From positions 434,001-498,000 of the forward strand of contig CAWCMK010000004.1 of NCBI GenBank assembly GCA_963796705.1: a DNA stretch of 64,000 nucleotides. Direction: 5' to 3'. Source of the DNA: VRUE01 sp963796705 (GTDB lineage: Bacteria; Actinomycetota; Thermoleophilia; Solirubrobacterales; 70-9). Below the pieces are notes generated by a model that saw only the letters and a program-made list of their open reading frames with translations, was not told the DNA's origin and ran no database searches. Position 1 is the stretch's first letter. The number at the start of each line of letters is the position of its first letter. Made by a program: the position numbers and the translations under genes. Of the stretch, positions 1 to 9,128 are shown in pieces.

Positions 1-2
1 CT

Positions 3-188
3 TCGGAAGGGAGCGGCGAAACCGGCGGCCTGAAGTTGCCGAGCGTGCAGATCGATGGCGCCGCCGAAGCGCAGCAGCTTGAAACCGCGCTCGGGACCGT
101 GATCCGCTTCCGGCGCGATGGCGTCGAGTACCTGATCGGCGGCTCGGTGACAGCCGCCGTCGCCCAGAAAGCAGCGCAGGGCCTCTAG
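3..188 (+). CDS. C-terminal end of an unidentified protein (partial)
   Basis: The window opens inside this gene. Sixty-one residues of its C-terminal end are readable, ending in TAG four bases before the ABC ATPase start. The visible part contains 'TVIRFRRDGVEYLIGG' and resembles the tail of a secreted or LolA-like accessory protein, but too little is present to assign a family. Close spacing to the next two genes suggests one transcript, so it may be an accessory component of that exporter. This functional link is inference. Confidence 0.6.
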   Translation, partial: SEGSGETGGLKLPSVQIDGAAEAQQLETALGTVIRFRRDGVEYLIGGSVTAAVAQKAAQGL

Positions 189-192
189 CCCG

Positions 193-1158
193 ATGCCTGA
201 CGCGGCGCCGATCGAGGTCCGCGGCCTGCTCAAGCGTTACGGCGATCTGGTCGCCGTCGACCACGTCGACCTGACGGTAGAGCGGGGCGACGTCTTCGGC
301 TACCTGGGCCCCAACGGCGCCGGCAAGACGACTTCGTTGCGGATGATGCTGGGTCTGATTCGTCCCGACGGCGGCTCGGTGCGGCTCTTCGGTCGCGATC
401 CCCAGCTCGGCGTCGCGGCGCTCGAGGGCGTCGCCGGGTTCGTCGAGGCGCCGGCCTTCTACCCCTACCTGAGCGGGCGCGAGAACCTGCGCCTCTGCGC
501 GGCGCTCGATGGCGGCAATGCCGCTGAGCGGATCGAGGAGGTCCTCGACGTGGTCGAGCTGCGCGACCGGGCCAGGGACCGGGTCGGCGGCTACTCGCAC
601 GGGATGCGCCAGCGGCTGGGGATCGCGGCCGCCCTGCTGCGGCACCCGCGGCTGCTGTTGCTCGACGAGCCGGCGACCGGCCTTGACCCGGGCGGGATGC
701 GCGATATGCGAGAGCTGATCCGCGATCTCGCCGAGCGGGGGATCACCGTGTTGCTCTCAAGTCACCTCTTGGTGGAGGTCGAAGAGCTCTGTAACCGGGT
801 TGCGATCGTGCGGCGGGGCCGCGTTGTCTATGAGGGGGCGTTGGCCGAGCTGCGTGAGCGGGCCGGCGTCAGCTACCGGCTGCGCACGAGCGAGGACCGC
901 CTGGCACGCCGGGTCTGCGCTGCCCAGTCAGGGATCGAGGAGGTGCGCGAGGCCTCCGACGGGGGACTGCTGTTCCGCGCCAGCGGCGAGCACGCGGTCG
1001 GTGAGCTCTCGCTGGCGCTGGCCGAGTCGGGGGCGCCGGTGCTCGAGTTGAGCCCCCGCCAGGCGAGCCTCGAGAGCCTCTTCTTCCAGCTCACCGAGGG
1101 CGAGGGCGTCAAATCAAGCGCCGCGCGAATCGAGGCCGCTGCCCAGGAGCTCGCCTGA
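193..1158 (+). CDS. ABC transporter ATP-binding protein
   Basis: A 321-residue nucleotide-binding subunit of an ABC-2 type exporter. Walker A (GPNGAGKTT, residues 39-47), the signature region (YSHGMRQ, about 134-140) and Walker B (LLLLDEPATGLDP, from about 154) are intact. A C-terminal extension of roughly 100 residues is typical of the CcmA/NatA group. It should hydrolyse ATP at the inner face of the membrane to drive the permease encoded next. The stop codon shares one base with the permease start (TGATG), so the two are translationally coupled. Substrate cannot be told from sequence. Confidence 0.93.
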   Translation: MPDAAPIEVRGLLKRYGDLVAVDHVDLTVERGDVFGYLGPNGAGKTTSLRMMLGLIRPDGGSVRLFGRDPQLGVAALEGVAGFVEAPAFYPYLSGRENLRLCAALDGGNAAERIEEVLDVVELRDRARDRVGGYSHGMRQRLGIAAALLRHPRLLLLDEPATGLDPGGMRDMRELIRDLAERGITVLLSSHLLVEVEELCNRVAIVRRGRVVYEGALAELRERAGVSYRLRTSEDRLARRVCAAQSGIEEVREASDGGLLFRASGEHAVGELSLALAESGAPVLELSPRQASLESLFFQLTEGEGVKSSAARIEAAAQELA

Positions 1159-1973
1159 TGCCCGGCACGCTGACCGTCTACCGCTGGGAGCTGCGCAAGC
1201 TGCGATCCCAGAAGCGCACATACCTGGGTCTCGGCGCCGCAGTCGCCGTACCGATCATCTTTGTCAGCGCCCTGGCAATCCGCAACGGCGAACCGCGGGA
1301 CGTCGCCTTCGGCCGCTACGTCCACGACACAGGCCTGGCGATCCCGCTGGTTTTGCTGCTGTTTGGCTCGGTCTGGCTGTTCCCCCTGATCACCGCCCTG
1401 GTTGCCGGTGACATCGTCGCCGCCGAGGATCGAAACCGCACCCTGAAGACGATCCTCACCCGTTCGGTCGAGCGCCAGCAGGTGTTCGCGGCAAAGGCCT
1501 TGGCCGCCGTCACCTACGCAACTGCGGCGATCGCCCTGAGCGGCGTCGTCTCGCTGACCGCCGGGATCATCGCCTCGGGATTCAATCCGATCATCACCCT
1601 CTCGGGCACGCGGATATCCGCCTCCCACGGCCTCGCATTGGTCGGCGCCAGCCTCGCCGTCTACCTGCTGCCGATCCTTGCCGTCGCCTGCATCGGAGTG
1701 CTCTTCTCGACCGTCTTCCGCAACAGCGCCGCGGCGATCGTCGGGACCCTGATGTTCTCGCTGCTGCTCCAACTGATCGGCATCCTGCCGGGCCTGGGTG
1801 GCCTGCAGCCCTACCTGCTCAGCACTCAGTTTCAGGCCTGGCAGGGCTTCCTCCGCGTCCCGATCGACTGGGCGCCGATTCTTCGCGCCGTCTGGATCTG
1901 CGCCATCTATGCACTGCCGGCGCTCTTACTCGGAGCGGTGGTCTTCCTGCGCCGCGACGTCGCCGGCGAGTGA
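1158..1973 (+). CDS. ABC-2 type transporter permease
   Basis: A 271-residue integral membrane protein with an N-terminal cytoplasmic stretch (WELRKLRSQKRTYLG) followed by about six hydrophobic segments, as in ABC-2 permeases. The segment containing 'VAGDIVAAEDRNRTLKTIL' before the second membrane helix is characteristic of this family. It overlaps the ATPase gene by one base and should form the membrane channel of that exporter. Substrate is unknown. A third, upstream partial gene may belong to the same operon. Confidence 0.88.
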   Translation: MPGTLTVYRWELRKLRSQKRTYLGLGAAVAVPIIFVSALAIRNGEPRDVAFGRYVHDTGLAIPLVLLLFGSVWLFPLITALVAGDIVAAEDRNRTLKTILTRSVERQQVFAAKALAAVTYATAAIALSGVVSLTAGIIASGFNPIITLSGTRISASHGLALVGASLAVYLLPILAVACIGVLFSTVFRNSAAAIVGTLMFSLLLQLIGILPGLGGLQPYLLSTQFQAWQGFLRVPIDWAPILRAVWICAIYALPALLLGAVVFLRRDVAGE

Positions 1974-2081
1974 GCCTCAGGCGTTCACAGGCTGCAAACA
2001 ACTAGATCACACGAAGTAAACGTCTCAGGGGAGTTGCCGTTCGTAGGCTCGCGGCGTCCCGTACTGACGAAAGGAAATCCG

Positions 2082-3290
2082 ATGCGGAAGTCGTCGAAAA
2101 GCCTGCGACCGTCCCGGCTGACGGTTCTCGTGGGTGCCTCAATCCTGGCCGTGATGGCCCTGGCGGGCACTGTCTTCGCCGACCCGGGAAGCATGTTCGG
2201 CGGCGGTGGCGACAACCCCTGGCCCTACAACCCGCCCGGCCGGAGCCCGGTGCTGGCGGCCGTCGGCGACATCTCCTGTCAGCCCGGAGCCCCAGAGGAG
2301 TCCGAGAAGAAGTCCGATACCTGCGATCAGGGCGTCGGTTCGACCGTGCGAGACGCCGCCCAGACCGCCACCGCCGAACAGGTCGAGGCGATAAAGCCCA
2401 GCCTGGTCGCGATACTCGGCGATGAGCAGTACCAGAACGGGTACTACTCGGACTTTGAGAACTCCTTCGACAAGTACTGGGGGGCGACGAAGTTCCTTCA
2501 GCGCCCGGCACCCGGCAACCACGAGTTCTACGACAACCACGGCCAGACCGGTGTACGCGGACTCGGCTACTTCGACTACTACAACGGCATCCGACACAAC
2601 CCGGACGGCTCGGAGATCGACACCTCGGTGACCAACCCGAGCACCGGCACGGTCGTCACGCAGCCCTCGCCGCAACCCGCCGGTCAGGCGGGTGAATTCG
2701 GCCAGACCGGAGATGGTTGGTACTCCTACAACCTCGGCGCCTGGCACCTGATCTCGCTAAACATCGAGTGCGCGGACGAGCCGGGCGGCTGCGACCCGCA
2801 TGGCGCCTGGCTCTCGGGCGAGACGAAGTGGCTTGAACAGGACCTGAATCAGAACCATCGCAGGTGCACGCTGGCCTACTGGCACCAGCCCACCTTCAGC
2901 TCCACCGCCAGCCCGTTCACCTCCGATAGCGCCGAGGGTGAAGCTGCGGAGACCTGGTGGAAGTTGCTCTACGCCCACCGTGCAACGTTGATTCTCAACG
3001 GTCACGATCACGTCTACTCACGGTTCGCGCCGATGAATCCGGCCGGCAACGCCGACCCCCGGCACGGGATCCGCGAGTTCATCATCGGGACCGGAGGCGA
3101 GTCGCTCGACACGGTGATTCCGAGCACGCCGAACCTGCAGGCATGGGCCGACCAGTACTACGGCGTGATGAAGTTCACGCTCGGACCGGACGGCTACTCC
3201 TGGGATTTCAGGTCGGCGATGGAGAGCCCGACCGCCCCGGCGGGTACACCGGCGACCTACAGCGACAGCGGCAGCGATAGCTGCAACTGA
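2082..3290 (+). CDS. secreted metallophosphoesterase
   Basis: A 402-residue calcineurin-like phosphoesterase, probably exported: residues 1-32 form a signal peptide (basic start, hydrophobic core 'LTVLVGASILAVMALAG', Ala cleavage region). Metal-ligand motifs are visible in order: GDIS near residue 57, ILGDEQY, PGNHEFY, WHQP and NGHDHVYSR. The ATG at 2082 is preferred over an in-frame codon at 2034 because GAAAGGA at 2069-2075 lies six bases before it and the signal peptide starts there. It likely hydrolyses extracytoplasmic phosphomonoesters or diesters, similar to purple acid phosphatase-like secreted enzymes. The first motif is D-I-S rather than the textbook D-x-H, a variant seen in this secreted branch. 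Monocistronic by spacing. Confidence 0.87.
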   Translation: MRKSSKSLRPSRLTVLVGASILAVMALAGTVFADPGSMFGGGGDNPWPYNPPGRSPVLAAVGDISCQPGAPEESEKKSDTCDQGVGSTVRDAAQTATAEQVEAIKPSLVAILGDEQYQNGYYSDFENSFDKYWGATKFLQRPAPGNHEFYDNHGQTGVRGLGYFDYYNGIRHNPDGSEIDTSVTNPSTGTVVTQPSPQPAGQAGEFGQTGDGWYSYNLGAWHLISLNIECADEPGGCDPHGAWLSGETKWLEQDLNQNHRRCTLAYWHQPTFSSTASPFTSDSAEGEAAETWWKLLYAHRATLILNGHDHVYSRFAPMNPAGNADPRHGIREFIIGTGGESLDTVIPSTPNLQAWADQYYGVMKFTLGPDGYSWDFRSAMESPTAPAGTPATYSDSGSDSCN

Positions 3291-3403
3291 CGGGCCCTGT
3301 GCGTCTCCCCGCGGGGCAGAAATGGCACCTCGTTCCGGTGGTTGGTCCAGCCCGTCTTCGGGCCCGCGGGAGGGCATCACCACCGACATCGGAGCTGGAC
3401 CTC

Positions 3404-3733
3404 TCAGCTCTCGGCTCGTGGCGCGCGACTGACAAAGTGAACCCCCTCGCCCTCCTCCAGCGAGAAGCCCCCGGCCGGTCCCGCGGCGACGTCGATCAGG
3501 AAGTCGGGCTCCTTCCAGCGACGGTGCTGCTCGGCGTCGACGTAGAAGGGAGCACCGGCGATCTCGCCGAGCCTGACGTCGCCGGCGCCAGGGGGCAGGT
3601 CATCGGCGCGCAGACACATCGCGGCGCTGCCGTCGCAGCAGCCCCCAGACTGGTGAAAGATGAGCTCGCCGTGCTTCTCGCGCAGCCGCTCGATCAACTC
3701 AACCGCCTCGGGGGTTGCCGCGACGCTGCTCAT
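3404..3733 (-). CDS. DUF779 family protein, aldehyde dehydrogenase partner
   Basis: A 109-residue protein with the DUF779 hallmark 'HQSGGCCDGSAAMC' near its centre and the conserved 'FYVDAEQHRRWKEPDFLIDV' segment. DUF779 genes are usually found directly after acetaldehyde-type aldehyde dehydrogenases, and that is the arrangement here: it follows the dehydrogenase gene by four bases on the same strand. The cysteine pair suggests metal or redox chemistry, but the biochemical role of the family is not established. Confidence 0.88.
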   Translation of the reverse strand: MSSVAATPEAVELIERLREKHGELIFHQSGGCCDGSAAMCLRADDLPPGAGDVRLGEIAGAPFYVDAEQHRRWKEPDFLIDVAAGPAGGFSLEEGEGVHFVSRAPRAES

Positions 3734-3737
3734 CTCC

Positions 3738-5279
3738 CTAGAAGAAACCGAGGGCCTTGGGGTCGTAGCTGACCAGCAGGCACTTGGTCTGGGAGTAGTG
3801 GTCGAGCATCATCCTGTGGTTCTCGCGACCGACTCCGGAGATCTTGTAGCCGCCGAAGGCCGCGTGGGCCGGGTATTGGTGGTAGCAGTTGGTCCACACG
3901 CGACCGGCCTTGATCCCGCGACCGAGCCGGAAGGCCCGCGTACCGTCACGTGTCCAGACGCCGGCGCCGAGGCCGTAGAGGGTGTCGTTGGCGATCTCCA
4001 GCGCCTCCTCCTCGTTCCTGAAGGTCGTCACCGAGACGACCGGACCGAAGATCTCCTCCTGAAAGACGCGCATGTCGTTCGTACCTTTGAGAACGGTCGG
4101 CTCGAAGTAGTACCCGTCCGCCAGCTCCCCGTCGAGCTCGGGGCGCTGACCTCCGATGAGCACCTCGGCACCCTCTTCGGCGCCGATTTTCACGTAGCCC
4201 TCCACCTTTTCCAGCTGCGCGGCGGAGACCTGGGGCCCCATCATCGTCTCTGGGTCCAGCGGATCGCCCTGGCGGATCGACTCGACCCGGGCCAGAACCC
4301 GCTCCATGAACTCGTCGTAGATCGACTCCTCGATCAGGGCGCGTGAGGGGCAGGTGCAGACCTCGCCCTTGTTAAAGGCATAGAGCACGAAACCCTCGAT
4401 CGCCTTGTCGAGGAACTCGTCATCCTCGGCCATCACATCGGCGAAGAACAGGTTCGGCGACTTGCCGCCGAGCTCGGTGGTTGAGGGGATCAGATTCTGC
4501 GCCGCGTACTGCATGATCAGGCGGCCGGTCACCGTCTCCCCGGTGAAGGCGATCTTGGCGATCCGCTTGTTCGTCGCCAGCGCCCTGCCGATCTCGGCCC
4601 CGGGTCCGTTGACGACATTGATCACGCCGGGCGGGACGATCTCCCCGACGACCTCCATCAACTTGAGAATCGACCACGGTGTCGGGCTGGCGGGCTTTAC
4701 CACCGTGCAGTTTCCCGCCGCCAGCGCCGGCGCGATCTTCCATGCCGCCATCAGCAGCGGGAAGTTGAAGGGGATGATCTGGCCGACCACGCCCAGCGGC
4801 TCGTGGAAGTGGTAGGCGTAGGTGTCCTTGTCGATCTCCGAGATGCGACCCTCCTCGGCGCGGGCGGCGCCGGCGAAGTAGCGCAGGTGGTCGACGACGA
4901 GCGGAATGTCGGCGGCGAGGGTCTCGCGGACCGGCTTGCCGTTGTCCCAGCTCTCGGCGACCGCGAGCATCTGCAGGTTCTCCTCGATGGCGTCAGCCAT
5001 CGCATTGAGAACGGCTGCCCGTTCTGCCGGCGAGGCGCTGCCCCACTCGTCCTTGGCTGCATGGGCTGCATCAAGCGCCACCTCGATGTCATCGCCGGTC
5101 GAGTTGGCCACCCGGGTGAACGGCTGGCCAGTCACCGGAGTCAGGTTGTCGCGGTAGGAAGCGTCGGTCGGGGCGATGAATCTCCCGCCGATGTAGTTCC
5201 CGTACTCCTCACTTAACTCGACCGGGCTATCGGGCGTGCCCGGTGCCTGGAATACCTTTGGCTTCTCGACCGTGGCCAT
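3738..5279 (-). CDS. NAD(P)-dependent aldehyde dehydrogenase
   Basis: A 513-residue class I/II aldehyde dehydrogenase, close to the usual length of about 506. The general-base glutamate lies in 'TTELGGKSPNLF', the nucleophilic cysteine in 'NKGEVCTCPSRALI', and the cofactor-loop region reads 'AFTGETVTGRLIM'. The double Cys at the active site and the DUF779 neighbour match the acetaldehyde/ExaC-like branch, so oxidation of short-chain aldehydes to acids is the likely role. The ATG at 5279 was chosen because a GAGGAG box precedes it; an upstream in-frame start would add 19 unconserved residues. It is the first gene of a two-gene operon. Confidence 0.92.
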   Translation of the reverse strand: MATVEKPKVFQAPGTPDSPVELSEEYGNYIGGRFIAPTDASYRDNLTPVTGQPFTRVANSTGDDIEVALDAAHAAKDEWGSASPAERAAVLNAMADAIEENLQMLAVAESWDNGKPVRETLAADIPLVVDHLRYFAGAARAEEGRISEIDKDTYAYHFHEPLGVVGQIIPFNFPLLMAAWKIAPALAAGNCTVVKPASPTPWSILKLMEVVGEIVPPGVINVVNGPGAEIGRALATNKRIAKIAFTGETVTGRLIMQYAAQNLIPSTTELGGKSPNLFFADVMAEDDEFLDKAIEGFVLYAFNKGEVCTCPSRALIEESIYDEFMERVLARVESIRQGDPLDPETMMGPQVSAAQLEKVEGYVKIGAEEGAEVLIGGQRPELDGELADGYYFEPTVLKGTNDMRVFQEEIFGPVVSVTTFRNEEEALEIANDTLYGLGAGVWTRDGTRAFRLGRGIKAGRVWTNCYHQYPAHAAFGGYKISGVGRENHRMMLDHYSQTKCLLVSYDPKALGFF

Positions 5280-5385
5280 CGCAGTCTCCTCGTGGATAGT
5301 GCTTTGTCGACCCCAACGCCATCGACACTCCAGCACCGACGTCGCGGCCCTCCATCCGTAGGGACGCGCAGATCGGCTTGCGGGT

Positions 5386-5622
5386 TTACCGCTTGCGACC
5401 TTTGCGGCCGATGCGCTTGACGGGCCTCATCGGGGGGCGCGCCAGCTCGGCCCTGGGAAAGGCGATCGTCTCAAGGCTCATGCAATCCTCGAGCAGGATC
5501 ATCGCCCCATCGCCACCGAGACAGCGGAAGAGGCACTTGCCGTCGGTCAGATAGGCATCCTCTGCGAGGATCGCTTCCTCCGGCACGACACGGCCTCGAC
5601 GGGAGATGAGTCGAGCGTTCAT
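5386..5622 (-). CDS. small basic protein of unknown function
   Basis: A 78-residue protein starting at ATG 5622. The body has a regular pattern of acidic and hydrophobic residues (VPEEAILAEDAYLTDGKCLF) with two cysteines, and the C-terminus is strongly basic (RPVKRIGRKGRKR). No known domain is recognised. Reading frame composition is coding-like and the gene sits alone between the aldehyde dehydrogenase operon and a divergent DUF2267 gene. Confidence 0.6.
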   Translation of the reverse strand: MNARLISRRGRVVPEEAILAEDAYLTDGKCLFRCLGGDGAMILLEDCMSLETIAFPRAELARPPMRPVKRIGRKGRKR

Positions 5623-5731
5623 GTGTTGAGCCTATGCGCGCTGGGGGGACGAGATCATCCGCCCCAATCCGATCCAATGCTTCGGGTTTTCACCGATGGC
5701 CGATGCGCGAGCCGCGCTCTATCTTTGCCCG

Positions 5732-6151
5732 ATGGCGGAGCCGAGCATCATCGAGCGCAACGTTGAGAAGACGAACATCTGGCTCGGGGAAATCTCCGAG
5801 CAACTGGGGATCGATGACCACCGCCAGGCCTACAAGGTGTTGCGCGCTTACCTGCACGCTCTCCGCGATCGACTCTCGGTGGAGGAGTCAGCCCAGCTCG
5901 CAGCCCAGCTTCCCGACCTGATCCGCGGCATCTACTACGAGGGCTGGAAGCCCAGCGCGATGCCGGTCAGATACCACGGCTTCACCGACTTCCTTGACCG
6001 CGTCGCCGCCGAGGCCGAACTGGACGGCGAGACCACCGCCTCATTCGCCGTCAGCGCCGCCGCAACGGTGCTGAGGCGCCACGTCTCCGCCGGGGAGCTG
6101 GACGACGTGCGCGCGCAGCTGCCCGAGGACCTCTTGCCGATCCTCGGTTGA
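5732..6151 (+). CDS. DUF2267 domain protein
   Basis: A 139-residue all-helical protein matching DUF2267: 'AYKVLRAYLHALRDRLSVEE', then 'AQLAAQLPDLIRGIYYEGW', and a second half ending 'LDDVRAQLPEDLLPIL'. The family consists of two related helical repeats and is common in actinobacteria; its function is not established. The ATG at 5732 fits the family start better than an in-frame codon at 5696, which adds 12 residues with no conservation. No operon partner is evident. Confidence 0.85.
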   Translation: MAEPSIIERNVEKTNIWLGEISEQLGIDDHRQAYKVLRAYLHALRDRLSVEESAQLAAQLPDLIRGIYYEGWKPSAMPVRYHGFTDFLDRVAAEAELDGETTASFAVSAAATVLRRHVSAGELDDVRAQLPEDLLPILG

Positions 6152-6469
6152 GGGATCGCTCGGGCCGCCTCAACGATAAGCCGGCCGCAGGAAATCCCTG
6201 CATCGATTCGATCTGCCGGGCCGCAAATACCGCCGAACCGCCCATAATGTCCTCCCGCCCGTGTCCTCCCGCCCGCGTGTCCGGGTGAGCGCACACTCGG
6301 TGTGGGCCCTGCCTCGTCCAGCCGTCGCTGAAGGCCGCCCCCACTTCGACGCAGAGGCCGACGGCAAATCCACAACGTGGGCTTCGGCAGGTGGCGGATG
6401 TGTAAAGCGGCGGCAAGGGTAGATGCTGGGGGCGCCCATGATCAACCCAAGGTCGAGGAGGAGGACAGG
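6152..6469. other. non-coding interval before the alcohol dehydrogenase gene
   Basis: No convincing gene in either strand. The last 15 bases contain a long purine-rich ribosome-binding region (GAGGAGGAGGACAGG) directly ahead of the ATG at 6470. A promoter for the dehydrogenase gene should lie here but no clear box stands out. Confidence 0.5.
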
Positions 6470-7564
6470 ATGAAGGCACTCGTCTACCACGGACCCGGCG
6501 AGCGCAGCTGGGAGAGCGTCGATGATCCCTCGATCACCGACCCAACCGACGCGATAGTTCGCATCGACACGACGACGATCTGCGGAACCGACCTTCACAT
6601 ACTCAAAGGCGACGTGCCGGAGACAACCCCTGGCACGATCCTCGGGCATGAGGCGGTCGGCACAGTGCAGGAGGTCGGCACCGCCGTCACGACCGTCGCC
6701 TCCGGAGACCGGGTCCTGCTCTCCTGCGTGAGCGCGTGTGGGCGTTGTCGCTACTGCAAGGAGGGCCGCTATGGCCAGTGCCTTGGTGGGGGTGGCTGGA
6801 TCTTTGGCCACACCATCAACGGCGTCCAAGCCGAGTACGCGCGCGTGCCGTTTGCCGATAACTCCACCTACAAGGTCCCTGCGGAGCTGAGCGACGAGCA
6901 GGTTCTCTTCCTAGCCGACATCCTCCCCACCTCCTTCGAGGTTGGCGTCTTGAGCGGCTCGGTCTCGCCCGGCGACACCGTTGCGATCGTCGGCGCCGGC
7001 CCGATCGGCCTGGCAGCGATTCTCACGGCCCGCCTCTACACCCCGGGGAGGATCGTGGCGATCGACCTCGCCGAGAGCAGACTGGAGAGCGCCCGGCGCT
7101 TTGGTGCCGACACGACCATCAACAACGGCGACGAGGACGCGGTCGCCCGCGTGATGGAGCTGACCGATGGCCTCGGCGCGGACGTCGCGATGGAGGCGGT
7201 CGGTGTCCCCGAGACCTTTGAGCTGGCCACCGATCTGATCCGGCCAGGGGGACGCGTCGCCAACATCGGCGTGCACGGCAAGCCCGCCGCCCTGCACCTG
7301 GAGCGGCTCTGGATCCGCGATGTCACGGTCACAACCGGCCTCGTCGACACGTTCAGCATTCCACAGCTGATGCGGCTGATCGCCAGTGGCCGCCTCGACC
7401 CATCGCTGTTCGCGACCCACCGCTTCGCGCTCTCGGACACGATGGCCGCCTATGACACCTTTGCCGACGCGGCCTCAACCCACGCGCTGAAGGTTGTGCT
7501 GCAGGCGGGGGAAGGCAAAACGGACACTGCGCAAGATCGGCTCACCGCGGGTGCGACAGCATAG
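6470..7564 (+). CDS. zinc-dependent alcohol dehydrogenase
   Basis: A 364-residue medium-chain dehydrogenase/reductase. Catalytic zinc ligands are visible at Cys in 'TICGTDLHILKGD' and in 'GHEAVG'; the structural zinc lobe shows four cysteines in 'CGRCRYCKEGRYGQC' and its flank. The Rossmann nucleotide-binding glycines are in 'VAIVGAGPIGLAA', followed by an acidic residue (IDLAES) that favours NAD over NADP. The TCGTDxHIxKGD pattern is common in broad-range alcohol and formaldehyde-type dehydrogenases. The ATG at 6470 has an exceptionally strong Shine-Dalgarno stretch. With the aldehyde dehydrogenase nearby it could serve an alcohol-to-acid route, but the two genes are not in one operon. Confidence 0.92.
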   Translation: MKALVYHGPGERSWESVDDPSITDPTDAIVRIDTTTICGTDLHILKGDVPETTPGTILGHEAVGTVQEVGTAVTTVASGDRVLLSCVSACGRCRYCKEGRYGQCLGGGGWIFGHTINGVQAEYARVPFADNSTYKVPAELSDEQVLFLADILPTSFEVGVLSGSVSPGDTVAIVGAGPIGLAAILTARLYTPGRIVAIDLAESRLESARRFGADTTINNGDEDAVARVMELTDGLGADVAMEAVGVPETFELATDLIRPGGRVANIGVHGKPAALHLERLWIRDVTVTTGLVDTFSIPQLMRLIASGRLDPSLFATHRFALSDTMAAYDTFADAASTHALKVVLQAGEGKTDTAQDRLTAGATA

Positions 7565-7909
7565 GCCGCTCCGTTCCCTTACCGGCATCTCCAACTGCTA
7601 GACCAGGCTCGACCCACGAGCCATGCGAAAGGTGGGCAGGGAGACCCTCGACCACACCACGGCTCTCGGTTTGCCCCCACGTCGGTGGCTGGCGGCTTCG
7701 CGGAATTCGCGTCTGCTCCTGAGACACCGGCGGTCAGCTGCAACGAAGCCCGCTGGACCGCGAGCTGATCGAGCCCCAGGCAACATCGATGCGGAGGAGC
7801 GGAGGGCAGATCAGCGCCTCGCTCCCGCGGCCGCCGGCGCGACGCCGGCTTTGGTGCCATCGGTTCCTCGGCGAGCGCCGGGGCCGGTTCCGGGGTGCCA
7901 TGGCGCCGC
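7565..7909. other. intergenic interval between convergent genes
   Basis: This lies between the 3' ends of the alcohol dehydrogenase and aquaporin genes. Short reading frames occur but none has coding-like composition or a ribosome-binding site. No terminator hairpin with a T-run could be picked out by eye. Confidence 0.5.
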
Positions 7910-8836
7910 CTAGCGCTGCTCCTCATCGCGCCGGATAGCCTGGGGATCGACCTCGCCCCGCTCAATCCTGTGCGCAAGCCGTTGGCGGGCGCTGAGGCTG
8001 CCTGGGTCGAGAACCCCTGACCCCGCAGCCCTCGAGATCGAGGTGCCACCCCGGCCCCGCAGCACAACCGCACAACCGACGGCGATTAGCGCCCCGAGGA
8101 GCGGACCGATCAGATAGACCCAGTAGCTGCTGAAATCGCCACTGACCAGCGCCGGACCGAAGGAACGGGCCGGATTCATCGAAACGCCGCTCACCGGCGC
8201 CGCCCAGAGACCCGCCAGGGCGATGTAGCCACCGACGCCCAGCGCGGCGATCGCGCCGACGTTCTGCGCCGCCGAGGCGGTCCCGAGGATGACGCTTACC
8301 AGGCCCGTGGTCAGCGCGATCTCCATCAAGAGCGCTTGCCAGTCCGCGTACCCCACCCCGGGCAGGGTCGCCCCGAGGTGCCCAACGTTGCCGAAGACCG
8401 CCAGCAGGAACAGACAGGCCAGAGTCGCCCCGATCAGCTGGATGATGATGTAGCCGGGCAGGCGCTTCCACGGAAAGTCGCCGCGGAGGGCGAAGGCCAG
8501 GGAGACCGCGGGGTTCAGGTGTGCGCCGGAAACGGCGCCCATGAACAGGATGATCGCCATGACCATGAGGCCGGGCGCAACAACGGCCGCCGCGAGGCTG
8601 ATTTGGCCCTTTGCATAGAGCAGGCCGCCGCCGGCCGCGACCAGCACCAAGAAGAACGTTCCTAGCATCTCGGAGAACAGGCGCCGCCACTCGCGGCTCG
8701 GATCGTCGAATTCCTTGCGATCCCCGAACTCCAGTGTGAGGAGATGACGGGTCCGGGGGCCGAGTGGAATGCCGAGAAGGTCTGACTCCGTGGCCTCCTC
8801 GTTGTGCGCGTCCTCGATCTCGTCCCTATCGCCCAT
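7910..8836 (-). CDS. MIP family aquaporin/glycerol facilitator
   Basis: A 308-residue channel with six membrane helices and both signature loops: 'SGAHLNPAVS' in the first half and 'SGVSMNPARS' in the second. An N-terminal cytoplasmic extension of about 55 acidic and polar residues (DEIEDAHNEEATESDL) and a basic C-terminal tail are longer than in minimal aquaporins. The ATG at 8836 has a GAGAGG box upstream; a longer in-frame start lacks one. Arg after the second NPA suits water-selective as well as glycerol channels, so the substrate is left open. Confidence 0.9.
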   Translation of the reverse strand: MGDRDEIEDAHNEEATESDLLGIPLGPRTRHLLTLEFGDRKEFDDPSREWRRLFSEMLGTFFLVLVAAGGGLLYAKGQISLAAAVVAPGLMVMAIILFMGAVSGAHLNPAVSLAFALRGDFPWKRLPGYIIIQLIGATLACLFLLAVFGNVGHLGATLPGVGYADWQALLMEIALTTGLVSVILGTASAAQNVGAIAALGVGGYIALAGLWAAPVSGVSMNPARSFGPALVSGDFSSYWVYLIGPLLGALIAVGCAVVLRGRGGTSISRAAGSGVLDPGSLSARQRLAHRIERGEVDPQAIRRDEEQR

Positions 8837-9128
8837 TCGATTGCCTCTCACGACGTCGGCCTCCAATAATGAACCGCTGCGATCGCAGCCAGCCACATCC
8901 GAGTATTCACGAAATCCCTGCGATGGGCGGCTTTCTCCGCCTCTCGCAGTCAGCAACCGTTGCTCGGCCTGGAAGCTGGCTCAAATCTTGGATGTGGAAC
9001 GGCGACCCCTGTGGACTATCTTGGCCGCGTCTTGATGCTCTCGCGAGCGGGCGCGATTGGAGTCTTCGGGCGGATCCTGGCCCACAGCGACTGAGGAGTT
9101 CGACGGGCGCTCCCGAACCTGAAACGAG

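Noticed and set aside
873..1772. A 299-codon minus-strand open frame over the ABC transporter genes
   Set aside because: Antisense to two well-supported genes; Gln/Asp/Arg-rich composition typical of a reverse-frame shadow in high-GC DNA.
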